NCBI GenBank assembly: GCA_963705155.1
Contig: CAVPJC010000005.1
Location: 1 to 64,000, forward strand
Direction of reading: 5' to 3'
Source: CAVPJC01 sp963705155
GTDB lineage: Bacteria > Chloroflexota > Anaerolineae > Anaerolineales > UBA4823
DNA length: 64,000 nt
Numbering within the stretch: position 1 is the first letter of the stretch; each line of letters begins with the position of its first letter. The notes under the pieces were generated by a model that was not told where the DNA came from, made no database searches, and saw nothing but the letters and a program-made list of their open reading frames with translations. Positions 37,413-45,852 of this stretch are shown piece after piece. A program made the position numbers and the translations under genes.

Positions 37413-37760
37413 ATGAGCGAAATTCTGAAAGCTTTAGAATCACCTGTCAATGAAAATATTCCCCAACTTCGCCCTGGCGATATGGTGAAGGTCTTTATCC
37501 GTATCAAAGAAGGCAACAGCGAGCGTACCCAGGAATTTAAGGGCATGATCATCCGTACCCGTAACAGCGGCAACAATGCCAACTTCACCGTCCGCCGGGT
37601 TGCCAGCAACGGGGTTGGTGTAGAGCGTACCTTTCTGTTCCGGTCTCCCCGTGTGGAGAAGGTGATGGTGGAGCGCCATTCCCACGTTCGCCGCGCCCAG
37701 CTTTATTACCTGCGTGAACGCACCGGTAAAAGCTCACGCCTCAAACAGAAGTTCTCCTGA
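37413..37760 (+). CDS. rplS: Large ribosomal subunit protein bL19
   Basis: This 115-residue protein is of normal bL19 length. The sequence LRPGDMVKVFIRIKEGNSER, FKGMIIRTRNSGNNANFTVR and the ending RAQLYYLRERTGKSSRLK match the family throughout. It sits at the 30S-50S interface. The start at 37413 follows AAGGA. It is monocistronic here, with its own promoter and a terminator downstream. The usual rpsP-rimM-trmD neighbours are not present. Confidence 0.97.
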   Translation: MSEILKALESPVNENIPQLRPGDMVKVFIRIKEGNSERTQEFKGMIIRTRNSGNNANFTVRRVASNGVGVERTFLFRSPRVEKVMVERHSHVRRAQLYYLRERTGKSSRLKQKFS

Positions 37761-37855
37761 ACTTGAGGGTTCCGGGATGTCTTTCCTATCTGCTTCCGGG
37801 TTGCAGCGCTTGCAGCCGCAGGCAGGACGGACAATGAGAAGAGTTCGATCCCCTG

Positions 37856-37886
37856 GGCGCAGCCGGTTAAGGCGCTGCGCCTTTTT
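37856..37886 (+). terminator. Rho-independent terminator after rplS
   Basis: GGCGCAGC pairs perfectly with GCTGCGCC across a 10-base loop and is followed by five T residues. It lies about 95 bases after the rplS stop and 18 bases before the next start codon. Confidence 0.85.
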
Positions 37887-37903
37887 CATTTAATGGAGCG
37901 AAC

Positions 37904-38622
37904 ATGCCTGCACCGTTGATCGGGGTTACCACCTTTCGGGTTGTTCTCAAATCTGGCGCAATAGTCCACGCGGCCACACAGACCTATATCCGCGCCCTGC
38001 TGCGTGCCGGGGCGACGCCCGTGCTTTTACCGTTGGATCTTCCCGATACAGCCCTGGCTGATTTGCTGCCTCGCCTGGATGGAATCCTGTTTACGGGCGG
38101 CGGGGATGTACATCCCCGCCGTTATGCCAGCCAGATGCATCCTCTGGTGAGCGAGGTGGATGAAGACCGCGACCGCATTGAGCTGCAACTGGTTCAGGCT
38201 GTCAAGGCTGCAGGCAAGCCTTTCCTGGGCATTTGCCGCGGCATCCAGGTTATCAACGTGGCCCTGGGCGGCAGCCTCTACGAAGATATCCTCGATCAGC
38301 ACCCCGGGGCCGTACGCCATGCTTACTTCGATCCAAGCCCGCTGATTACCTGGCGCATTCTGTCAACATAAAACCCGGCAGCCGGTTGAACCAGCTTTTG
38401 GGCGGATCTGACGTGCAGGTGAACAGCATCCATCACCAGGGCATCCGCACCCCTGCCTCCAATGTCCTGGTAACGGCTTATGCCCCAGATGGAATTATTG
38501 AAGCCTTCGAATTGCCGGATCATCCTTTTGGGCTGGCGGTGCAATGGCACCCGGAGTGTCTGCCAGATGATCCCGCCATGCAGCGCCTGTTCAGGGGCTT
38601 TGTGCAGGCGGCAGGTAAATGA
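37904..38622 (+). CDS. Class I amidotransferase-like hydrolase (peptidase C26, PuuD-like), one frameshift
   Basis: This gamma-glutamyl hydrolase-type enzyme has about 239 residues. The nucleophile Cys lies in FLGICRGIQVINVALGG, the catalytic His is in AVQWHPE with the family Glu two residues on, and GILFTGGGDVHP is a family signature. Members hydrolyse gamma-glutamyl bonds, as in gamma-glutamyl-GABA in putrescine breakdown. The frame changes near 38335. The stop overlaps the murI start (ATGA), so the two are co-translated. Both act on glutamate-containing compounds, and a cell-wall or glutamate-recycling link is possible but unproven. Confidence 0.87.
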
Positions 38623-39446
38623 TCGGAATTTTTGACTCCGGGGTAGGTGGTCTATCGGTGCTGCGCGCTGTCCGCGGGCTGCTTCCAGAGCAGGAACTGT
38701 TCTATGTTGCCGACCAGGCGCACGTGCCGTACGGGCCGCGTCCTCTTGAAGAGGTGCGCGCTTTTTCCGAAGGCGTGACCGGCTGGCTGCTGGAACAGGG
38801 CGCCGGAATAGTGGTGGTGGCATGCAACACCGCCTCAGCGGCTGCGCTGCATCACCTGCGGCGCGTATTCCCGAGCACGCCTTTTGTCGGTATGGAACCG
38901 GCGGTCAAGCCGGCCGCCGAAGGCACACTTTCTGGCGTGGTTGGGGTTCTGGCGACGCCGGCCACCTTTCAGGGGGAACTGTACGCCTCGGTAGTCGAGC
39001 GCTTCGCCCGGGGAGTAACCGTTCTGCAACACACATGCCCGGGGCTGGTGGGGCAGATTGAAGCCGGCGAGCTGGACACGGCGCGCACGCGCACCATTCT
39101 GGAAGAAGCCCTGCTGCCCATGATGGCGCAGAACATCGATACCATCGTGCTGGGATGCACGCATTATCCCTTTGTCATACCCCTCATCCAGGAGATTACG
39201 GGTCCGGGGGTGCGAGTGATCGACCCGGCGCCGGCAGTAGCGCGCCAGGCTGCGCGCTTAGTGCAGGCGCGCCTGCTTCAACCGCACCACGACCTGACCG
39301 GTCCAGTCAGGACCGGTGCTGCCATCCGGTTTTATACCACCGGCGACCCGATGGGTATGCAGGCCTTGCTGCCGCGCTTGTTGGGCCAGGAGGGGATGGT
39401 CTATCCGCTGCGGTGGAATGGCGATCACCTGTCCTCGCCGGCTTGA
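38619..39446 (+). CDS. murI: Glutamate racemase
   Basis: This intact 275-residue MurI makes D-glutamate for peptidoglycan. Both catalytic cysteines are present, in VVVACNTASAAAL and IVLGCTHYPFVIP. The N-terminus IGIFDSGVGGLSVLRAV and the phrase VPYGPRPLEEV are also conserved. The start overlaps the upstream hydrolase stop by four bases. Its last 22 bases overlap the convergent phosphatase gene on the other strand. Confidence 0.96.
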   Translation: MIGIFDSGVGGLSVLRAVRGLLPEQELFYVADQAHVPYGPRPLEEVRAFSEGVTGWLLEQGAGIVVVACNTASAAALHHLRRVFPSTPFVGMEPAVKPAAEGTLSGVVGVLATPATFQGELYASVVERFARGVTVLQHTCPGLVGQIEAGELDTARTRTILEEALLPMMAQNIDTIVLGCTHYPFVIPLIQEITGPGVRVIDPAPAVARQAARLVQARLLQPHHDLTGPVRTGAAIRFYTTGDPMGMQALLPRLLGQEGMVYPLRWNGDHLSSPA

Positions 39447-40871
39447 CCCAGCAAATCACCGTTCTCCGAATAAATTTCGCAGCGAACTCTGGGCGCACCG
39501 CCCCTATCATAATCCACCCGCACCACGCCAAAATTTAGGGCACTAAAAGCGAAGCGCCGCTCCAGTTTCTTTACCGGGCCAAAAGGGGAAGGGATTGTAA
39601 AGAAAGGGGCTGCTGCGGCTGGGCTTTTGTTCAAAAGGTGTTGAACAGAATTCCCACAGCGGCAGGGAGCGGCCGTGTGGGCCGTACAGCTCGGCGCGCA
39701 CAGCGTGTGCGGCATGCAAATCGCCTGCCAGTAAATAGACGTTCTCGATGCCTTTCTCAGCCAGCAAACCCAGCAGGCGGTTGCGCTCGAGGGGAAATCC
39801 TGACCAGCGGTCCTGGGGGATATCCAGGAACAGGCGGTAGAGCAGGGCGCAGGAGGTAACGATGAATTTGACTGGATAAGCGTCTTTGACTGCATTCAAC
39901 CAGTCTTCCAGCGCTTGCCACTGGCCCTCACCCAGCATTGAACGCTCACCCGGGCCGCGGACTCGCATGCTGCGAGTATCGAGCACAAAAAATGCTGCTG
40001 CGCCATACATAAAGGAGTAGGCCAGGGAACCGGGATCCTGCGGACGCAGCTCATACTGACCGGCGGCATTTACCTCAGGTGGCAGCTCGAAACCGGGGGC
40101 GTGCATGCCCTGGTGTTCCCAATAGGCCTGCAGGGCATTCTGCACACGCTGGAGCGGCAGACGCCGCTCATCCAATGCAAATCCTTTCAGGCGCCGGCTG
40201 ACTTTATCCCACCAGGGGATGTTGGCATTCTGGCGTGTGTTGTCGGTCCAGCGCCAGTCATCGTCCACTTCATGGTCGTCCAGTGTCATGAATGCCGGCA
40301 GGTTTGCCATCAAGTGCTGCAGGGGAGGGCGGCTCCAGGTGTAGGCGTACACGGCACGGTATTCTTCGAGCGAGCAGGCGATTTTGCCAATGCCGTTATG
40401 CGCATAGGCGTCGGCATAAATCTGGTCGCCGATGTGCAGCATAAACCTGAGCGCCCTTGCAGGTTCATCTTCGGCTGCGCGCCGCATGGCTTCGATCGCA
40501 GAAAAAGTTTGTCCGCCGTTCTGGTCAGCAGGCCGGAAGCACGAGCCAAACACGAAAGAAAATGACTTCAATTCACCCGGCAGAGGGAAGGTGGTGAAAT
40601 GCGGGTGTTTGCCTGGCGGTGGAGGTTGTTCATCGAGCGATAGTGCATAATAATAGCGGGTCTGGGGGTGCAGCTCATGCAGCACCGCCACCCCGGCAAA
40701 GGCATTGTCCGCGCTCAGGGGCAGCGATACTCCTGCCAAAACCGCCTCGCTCAAATCGGGCTGGCGGCTAAGCCAGGCATACAGCTTAGCGGGTCCGTTG
40801 GCGCGCCCCCACAGGTAAGCGCGATCCGGCGATAATCCGCCGACAATTGGACCAAGGATCAATTCTTTCAT
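39425..40871 (-). CDS. PhoD-like alkaline phosphatase/phosphodiesterase, one frameshift
   Basis: This metallophosphoesterase of about 480 residues has an N-terminal Ig/Fn3-like domain (residues 1-95). The catalytic domain has FSFVFGSCFRPADQ, MLHIGDQIYAD, FMTLDDHEVDDDW and LLAGDLHAAHA, the metal-binding Asp, Asn/His and Cys features of the PhoD group. No Tat signal peptide is seen, so it is probably cytoplasmic, unlike classic PhoD. The frame changes near 39600, after which RFAFSALNFGVVRVDYD gives the expected C-terminus. The substrate is probably a phosphodiester or phosphomonoester. The gene is convergent with murI. Confidence 0.85.
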
Positions 40872-40874
40872 TTT

Positions 40875-41840
40875 CTAACCCCTCCCTTCGCTAACGCGGA
40901 GTGCGATGACCCCCGCAATCACCAACAATCCACCGAGCAGCTGCGGCACCCCCATGCGCTCGCTGAGCAAAAAGTAAGCCAGGATGGCTGTGAGCACCGG
41001 TTCCAGTGTGGCAATCAAGTTAGCAACCGCCGAGGGCAGGTAGCCCAGGCTGACGGTGTACAACCCGTACCCACCGATGGATGGACCTACAGCCAAAAGC
41101 ACCAGCGCAACCCATCCAAGCCAGGCATCGCCCAGCCAGAGGAAATTGCGCGAGCTGACTGCTCCGCTGGCATCTGGCAAGACCAGATTGACTACCAACA
41201 GGAAAAGCGTAGCCCAGGCAAAACCATACAGCATAGCAGACCAGGGGTTGATTTTTCGCAGGGATGAGGCTTTACCCATCAGGCTGTATGCAGCAAAACC
41301 TACCCCCGACACCAACCCTGCCATTACTCCCAGAAGATTCAGCTTCCACATCGCTGGATCGTATGCGCCGGAGACCAGGACGGTGCCCAGAATTGCCAGC
41401 AAAATGGCCAGTATTTTGATCCGGTCCAACCGTTCCTTGAAATAGCGCCAGCCGACTATGGCTGTGATTGCCGGCGATGAATACACTACCACCGTGGCAA
41501 TTGCCGCCCCATTCAGATCCACCGAGATCGTCCAGGTGACATTCAACAACAGGATCGTCAGACCGTAGAAAGCCATGAAAACCAGATCACGAGGCGGAAC
41601 GCGCAATAGATCAGGTTTGTAGATTGAAATGATGACAAACAGGGTAACGCTCACAAACAGATCACGCCAGAACGCCAGCAGCAGCGGCGGCATGTTGAAA
41701 TTCACGGTGATGTAGCGGATGAAAATTGCCGTAAATGACCAGATGAGCGTACCGGTCACGCAGATCATATAGCCCTGCGTCAGCCGGGATGACTGTTTGA
41801 TGAAGACAGCCGCGTGATTTAAGCGTTGTGCTCCAGCCAT
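40875..41840 (-). CDS. EamA/DMT-family transporter
   Basis: This inner-membrane exporter-type protein of about 321 residues has ten hydrophobic segments in two EamA repeats. The first helix reads GTLIWSFTAIFIRYI. The second repeat ends with NLIATLEPVLTAILAYFLL and LGGLLVIAGVIAL, as is typical. The start at 41840 overlaps the upstream flavin-binding gene by 22 bases. ATG at 41768 would remove the N-terminal tail and is an alternative. Substrates in the family range from amino acids to metabolites. None can be assigned. Confidence 0.87.
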   Translation of the reverse strand: MAGAQRLNHAAVFIKQSSRLTQGYMICVTGTLIWSFTAIFIRYITVNFNMPPLLLAFWRDLFVSVTLFVIISIYKPDLLRVPPRDLVFMAFYGLTILLLNVTWTISVDLNGAAIATVVVYSSPAITAIVGWRYFKERLDRIKILAILLAILGTVLVSGAYDPAMWKLNLLGVMAGLVSGVGFAAYSLMGKASSLRKINPWSAMLYGFAWATLFLLVVNLVLPDASGAVSSRNFLWLGDAWLGWVALVLLAVGPSIGGYGLYTVSLGYLPSAVANLIATLEPVLTAILAYFLLSERMGVPQLLGGLLVIAGVIALRVSEGRG

Positions 41841-42403
41841 TCCAGACCTAAAGCGGGCCAATCGGCGCTTTGCTGCGCCTGCTCGGGCCAATTGCGCTTG
41901 CCGCTCCAGCTCTGGATACCCATGGCATAGACACTGGTGCGCTTGAGTTCCTGGGGGATGATGGGGCGGTAGTGTACTGCCGGCTGCATCCCCGGGAAAT
42001 AACGGCTGATCAACCCATACAGGGCGCGCCGTTTCTCATCTTCGTCTTCCACGACGTGGATGGAGCCAAACACCACAACGCTTTCGTACTGCTGGGCGAA
42101 TTCCAGGGCGGTATTGGCAGGCAGGGTTTTGCCCGCCTCACAGGCTTCAAAGCACGCCTGCGGGTGGCGCCCGGCGTTGGCGTGCAGCCGCCCGGTCAGG
42201 TTGGTGTGCAAATAGATGGTGTGACGCTCGGCGTCGTACCAGAAGTTGGTAGGCGTAATGAATGGCTGTTCATCCCAGTGTGTGGCGAGATGACCGATGC
42301 GAACGCGCGCCAGAAATCCTGCGATCCAGGCATCATCACAGGCATATTCAGGGCGGCGCATTTCGGCGGCAGGAGTTTTATCGAGAGCGTAATCTTTGGG
42401 CAT
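41819..42403 (-). CDS. Pyridoxamine 5'-phosphate oxidase-like flavin-binding protein
   Basis: This 194-residue split-barrel flavoprotein of the Nim/PNPOx-like group contains ARVRIGHLATHWDEQPFITP, DAERHTIYLHTNLTGRLHANA, and ESVVVFGSIHVVED. These match the flavin-binding barrel of 5-nitroimidazole-reductase-like proteins. The final 25 residues (Trp-rich) are a family extension. It probably binds FMN, or possibly F420 or heme. The substrate is unknown. It is followed by, and slightly overlaps, the EamA transporter gene. Confidence 0.82.
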   Translation of the reverse strand: MPKDYALDKTPAAEMRRPEYACDDAWIAGFLARVRIGHLATHWDEQPFITPTNFWYDAERHTIYLHTNLTGRLHANAGRHPQACFEACEAGKTLPANTALEFAQQYESVVVFGSIHVVEDEDEKRRALYGLISRYFPGMQPAVHYRPIIPQELKRTSVYAMGIQSWSGKRNWPEQAQQSADWPALGLEWLEHNA

Positions 42404-42451
42404 GCGGGTAGTATAACCCCGCGATAGATAGTGTCAATAGGCCGCAAACGT

Positions 42452-43057
42452 TCAATCTGCTTGGTACAACCCGATCGCCTCCAGCGAAATTGCCATCCCC
42501 TTGAAATTCTCGAAACTCAGATCTTTGAATTCGAACCCCAGCGCCTCACGCAGGCGCTCAAAGATCATCGTGTAGCTGTCAATCACGCGGACTTCCCAAT
42601 TCAAGTTTAACGCCCGGGCGGTGTCCAGAATCACAGCCGGTTCTGGGCCTTCGATTTCCGCGAAGCTGCCATAGGGCATCTCGTCCAGGGTGATGTGAAT
42701 CTCTCCCAGGTCGTAGGTGGCGCGGTATTTCTCATACATCATCATCACTTCGTAACCCAGAGCCTGGATCAAAGCCCGGGCTGAATCGAAATCACTGACA
42801 CTGAACTCAAGCTCCTGGCGCGCCCGGACACCTTGCTGGATTTCGCCCGGTCCTTTATATGTGATGCGCACGTCCGCATCCTGGCGCAGGCGTAAGACCC
42901 GGCCTGCGCGGGTCAATTCGCCCGAGGGTGTGTCAAAGCGCAGATTGACCTCATGGACACGCGGCTGCACCAGCCGAGCCCCCAAAAACTGCAGGCGCTG
43001 TTCCAGCGCGGGCAGGCTGTTTATATTGAATTTAACCTCTAACTCTTGATCTTTCAT
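42452..43057 (-). CDS. CYTH-domain protein (class IV adenylate cyclase/thiamine triphosphatase type)
   Basis: This 201-residue tunnel-fold protein starts with the ExExK motif of the CYTH superfamily (ELEVKF). It has the conserved basic and acidic strands VLRLRQDADVRITYKGPG, ARQELEFSV and HITLDEMPYGSFAEIEG. Members hydrolyse triphosphates or cyclise ATP using two divalent metals inside the barrel. Which reaction this one performs is not shown by sequence. It abuts the BCCP gene with no gap, so it is the last gene of the acyl-CoA carboxylase operon, an unusual companion. Confidence 0.88.
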   Translation of the reverse strand: MKDQELEVKFNINSLPALEQRLQFLGARLVQPRVHEVNLRFDTPSGELTRAGRVLRLRQDADVRITYKGPGEIQQGVRARQELEFSVSDFDSARALIQALGYEVMMMYEKYRATYDLGEIHITLDEMPYGSFAEIEGPEPAVILDTARALNLNWEVRVIDSYTMIFERLREALGFEFKDLSFENFKGMAISLEAIGLYQAD

Positions 43058-43555
43058 CTATACCACGCTCAGCAGCGTCTGGCGCTGCTCCACACTGTCG
43101 CCGGTTTTGATACGCAAGCGCGTGATGGCGCCGTCCCTCGGCGACTTCAGCTCGTTTTGCATCTTCATGGATTCCAGAATCACCAAAACATCTCCCTTCT
43201 GGACGCGTTGGCCTTCTTCGACCGGGATGGCTACAATCAGCCCGGGCATCGGCGCTTTCATGTGATATTCGCCCCGCTCCATGATGTTGCCGCCAGAGTG
43301 CGCCCGCAGGCGTTTTTCGCGCTCATCTTCCACGTTTGCCTGGTACAGCGTGCCATGCAGCAGAACATGCCAGTTATCTTCACCGAGATATACATAAGAT
43401 TCGTAAGATTGCCCATCCACCAGCAGTGAGAACACCGGCTGCCCGCTGATCGAATCAAAATCAACGTGATAGGGGACGCCATCTACAACCACCTGGTGTT
43501 CATCCACGATCTCCACCAGGAATTCCCGGTTTGCTATGGTGGTTACGTACTTCAT
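43058..43555 (-). CDS. Biotin carboxyl carrier protein of an acyl-CoA carboxylase
   Basis: This protein of about 165 residues ends in a biotinyl-lipoyl domain (MKAPMPGLIVAIPVEEGQRV). The biotin-accepting Lys lies in LESMKMQNEL, where the more common AMKM is SMKM. The N-terminal 90 residues form a beta-rich part like the spacer between biotin carboxylase and BCCP in propionyl-CoA carboxylases. The start at 43555 overlaps the stop of the biotin carboxylase gene by four bases. It carries the carboxyl-biotin between the AccC-like and PccB-like subunits encoded nearby. Confidence 0.9.
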   Translation of the reverse strand: MKYVTTIANREFLVEIVDEHQVVVDGVPYHVDFDSISGQPVFSLLVDGQSYESYVYLGEDNWHVLLHGTLYQANVEDEREKRLRAHSGGNIMERGEYHMKAPMPGLIVAIPVEEGQRVQKGDVLVILESMKMQNELKSPRDGAITRLRIKTGDSVEQRQTLLSVV

Positions 43556-45067
43556 CTTTGCATCCTTTCCCAGCGGCTGATCCACTTCCAGTTGCTCGTA
43601 TCGCGCTCGCCGCGCTGGATGATGTGGGCGGCGCGCTGAGTTTGCTGGTGGGCGGCCAGAGTGGCTATGATGGCGGCTATCTCCGGGCGGGTGGACTTAC
43701 CCTCTTCAGCTGCTTCCATGGAGAAGCGCTCCTCGACAAAGCGGGTATCGAACTGCCCGCCCATAAAGCGGTGTGAATCCATCAAGTTCTGGTGGAAAGG
43801 GATGTTGGTTTGGACGCCCACGATGCGGTACTCTTCCAGGGCGCGGCGCATGCGCAGGATCGCTCCGGCGCGGGTTTCACCCCAGACGATCAGCTTGGAA
43901 ATCAGCGAGTCATAGTAGGGTGATATTTCAAAACCCGGATAGATACCCGTATCGACACGCACACCGGGCCCGGTGGGGAGAAGGTTATGCGTGATGCGTC
44001 CGGTGGATGGCGAGAAGTTATTATACGGGTCTTCGGCATTGATGCGGCACTCAATAGCCCAGCCGTTCATTTTGATATTTTCCTGGGTAAGGCGCATCTG
44101 CCGGCCGCGGGCGATACGAATCTGCTCCTTGACAATATCCACCCCGGTGACCATCTCGGTCACGGTGTGTTCCACCTGCAGTCTGGTATTCATCTCTAAA
44201 AAATAGAAGTTCTTGTCCTTGTCCACCAGGAACTCGATGGTGCCGGCGTTGACATATCCTACGGCCTGTGCAGCGCGCACTGCCACGTTACCCATCTGCT
44301 GGCGCAGGGCTTCGTCATCCCCGATAAAAATGGACGGCGCCTCTTCCAGCAGCTTTTGGTGACGACGCTGCAGCGAGCACTCGCGCTCGCCCAGGTGGAT
44401 GACGTTGCCATGGGTATCTGCCAGCACCTGGATTTCGATATGGCGCGCCCCTTCCACCAGCTTTTCAAGGTACACATTCCCATCTCCGAAGGAGGCTTCT
44501 GCCTCCCGGCGGGCAGCGTGCAGCAGGCCTTGCATCTCTTCTGCGTTCTGCACAACACGCATACCCTTGCCGCCCCCGCCCGCTGTGGCTTTGACCAGCA
44601 GCGGAAATCCAATTTGGGGCGCCAGTTGCAACAGATCCTCATCGTTAAGCGAACCTTCGCCTTCTGTTCCGGGAACAACCGGCACGCCGGCCCGAGTCAC
44701 CGTGGCGCGCGCCACGGCTTTATCGCCCATTGCGGCGATGGAAGATGGTTTGGGACCGATGAAGGCCAGACCGGCATCCAGGCAGGCCTGGGCAAAATCG
44801 GCGCGTTCGGCCAGGAAACCATAACCCGGATGGATGGCCCCGGCCCCGCTTTTGAGGGCAATCTCAATCAGCCGGTCGCCGCGCAGGTAAGATTTCGCGC
44901 GATGGCGCCGGGCCAAGCAGATACGCCTCATCGGCGTAACGCACATGCAGCGCCAGCCGGTCGGCTTCTGAAAAGACCGCCACAGTCTGAATGCCCAACT
45001 CCCGGCAGGCGCGAATGATGCGCACGGCAATTTCACCACGGTTGGCTACCAACACTTTTAGGAACAT
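43552..45067 (-). CDS. accC: Biotin carboxylase subunit of acyl-CoA carboxylase, one frameshift
   Basis: This ATP-dependent biotin carboxylase has about 505 residues. It reads FLKVLVANRGEIAVRIIRAC, then AIHPGYGFLAERADFA. The ATP-grasp glycine loop is VKATAGGGGKGMRVV, followed by RHIEIQVLADTHGNV and FLEMNTRLQVEHTVTEM. The frame changes near 44895. About 50 C-terminal residues past the core link toward the carrier protein. The start is ATG at 45067, with AAGGAG upstream. It forms with BCCP and PccB an enzyme that probably carboxylates propionyl-CoA. Confidence 0.94.
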
Positions 45068-45082
45068 CAATGGGCTCCTTGT

Positions 45083-45835
45083 CTACTGTCTATCGCTTGC
45101 TGACAGGAATTCGATCAACCGGACGTTAAATTCCTCCGGGCCATCTCGCGGCAGCATGTGACCCACGCCAGGCAGAAGCCAGACCTCTGCGCCATAGATC
45201 GCTGCCGCAATATCGCAGGCATGTTGAGTGCTGGCATCTTCGTCCTCCAGCCCCTGCACGACGAGAGTCGGGCAGGAAATTTTTTTCAGAAGTGGACGCA
45301 TATCCCATCCCAGGTTTTCCGGGCGCGTCCAACCGGTGTACCAGTCAAACAGAAGCTTGCGGTATTTTTCGCCGTGGACGCGCTGAAAGCGTTGGCGGAA
45401 GTCCATATCCTGATCAAAACCCTGCCGGATACGGTCAATCGCCAGCCTCATCTTGGGCTCTACATAAACATGCGCCGCGATCGACACCAAACGCTCCACA
45501 CAATCCGGGTTGCTGGCGGCAAAGTGCAGAGCGATGGTTCCGCCGTCGCTGTGACCCACCAGCGCCGCCCGATTGATGTCCAGTGCATCCAACAGGGCTT
45601 GCAAGTCTTGCCGGTCTTCTTCAAAATGCGGCATCGAAAGCGCCGGGCGCCCCTCTGATTTTCCATAGCCCCAGCGGTCGTACGCAATCACACGAAAACC
45701 GGCGGCAGCCAGCGCCGGGATCTGTTTGCGCCAGGAGCGGGCGCTGCCCAGTCCATGATGCAGCAAGATCACAGCCGGCCCATCCAGAGGACCGCTCTGT
45801 ATGACATTTATCTCGTGTCCATTGATTGCAGGCAT
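45083..45835 (-). CDS. Alpha/beta hydrolase
   Basis: This 250-residue alpha/beta-hydrolase has the nucleophile Ser in ALVGHSDGGTIAL, the oxyanion region LLHHGLGSARSW, the acid Asp in GLEDEDAS, and the catalytic His in GVGHMLPRDGP. It lies within the acyl-CoA carboxylase operon, between pccB and accC. A lactone, ester or thioester substrate is possible. Sequence alone does not separate these choices. No signal peptide is seen, so it is cytoplasmic. Confidence 0.88.
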   Translation of the reverse strand: MPAINGHEINVIQSGPLDGPAVILLHHGLGSARSWRKQIPALAAAGFRVIAYDRWGYGKSEGRPALSMPHFEEDRQDLQALLDALDINRAALVGHSDGGTIALHFAASNPDCVERLVSIAAHVYVEPKMRLAIDRIRQGFDQDMDFRQRFQRVHGEKYRKLLFDWYTGWTRPENLGWDMRPLLKKISCPTLVVQGLEDEDASTQHACDIAAAIYGAEVWLLPGVGHMLPRDGPEEFNVRLIEFLSASDRQ

Positions 45836-45852
45836 GCGCTATTCCGTGAGCA

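Noticed and set aside
37840..37890. GTTCGATCC resembling a tRNA T-loop after rplS
   Set aside because: No acceptor stem, D-arm or anticodon arm can be folded around it. The downstream inverted repeat with a T-run is a terminator.
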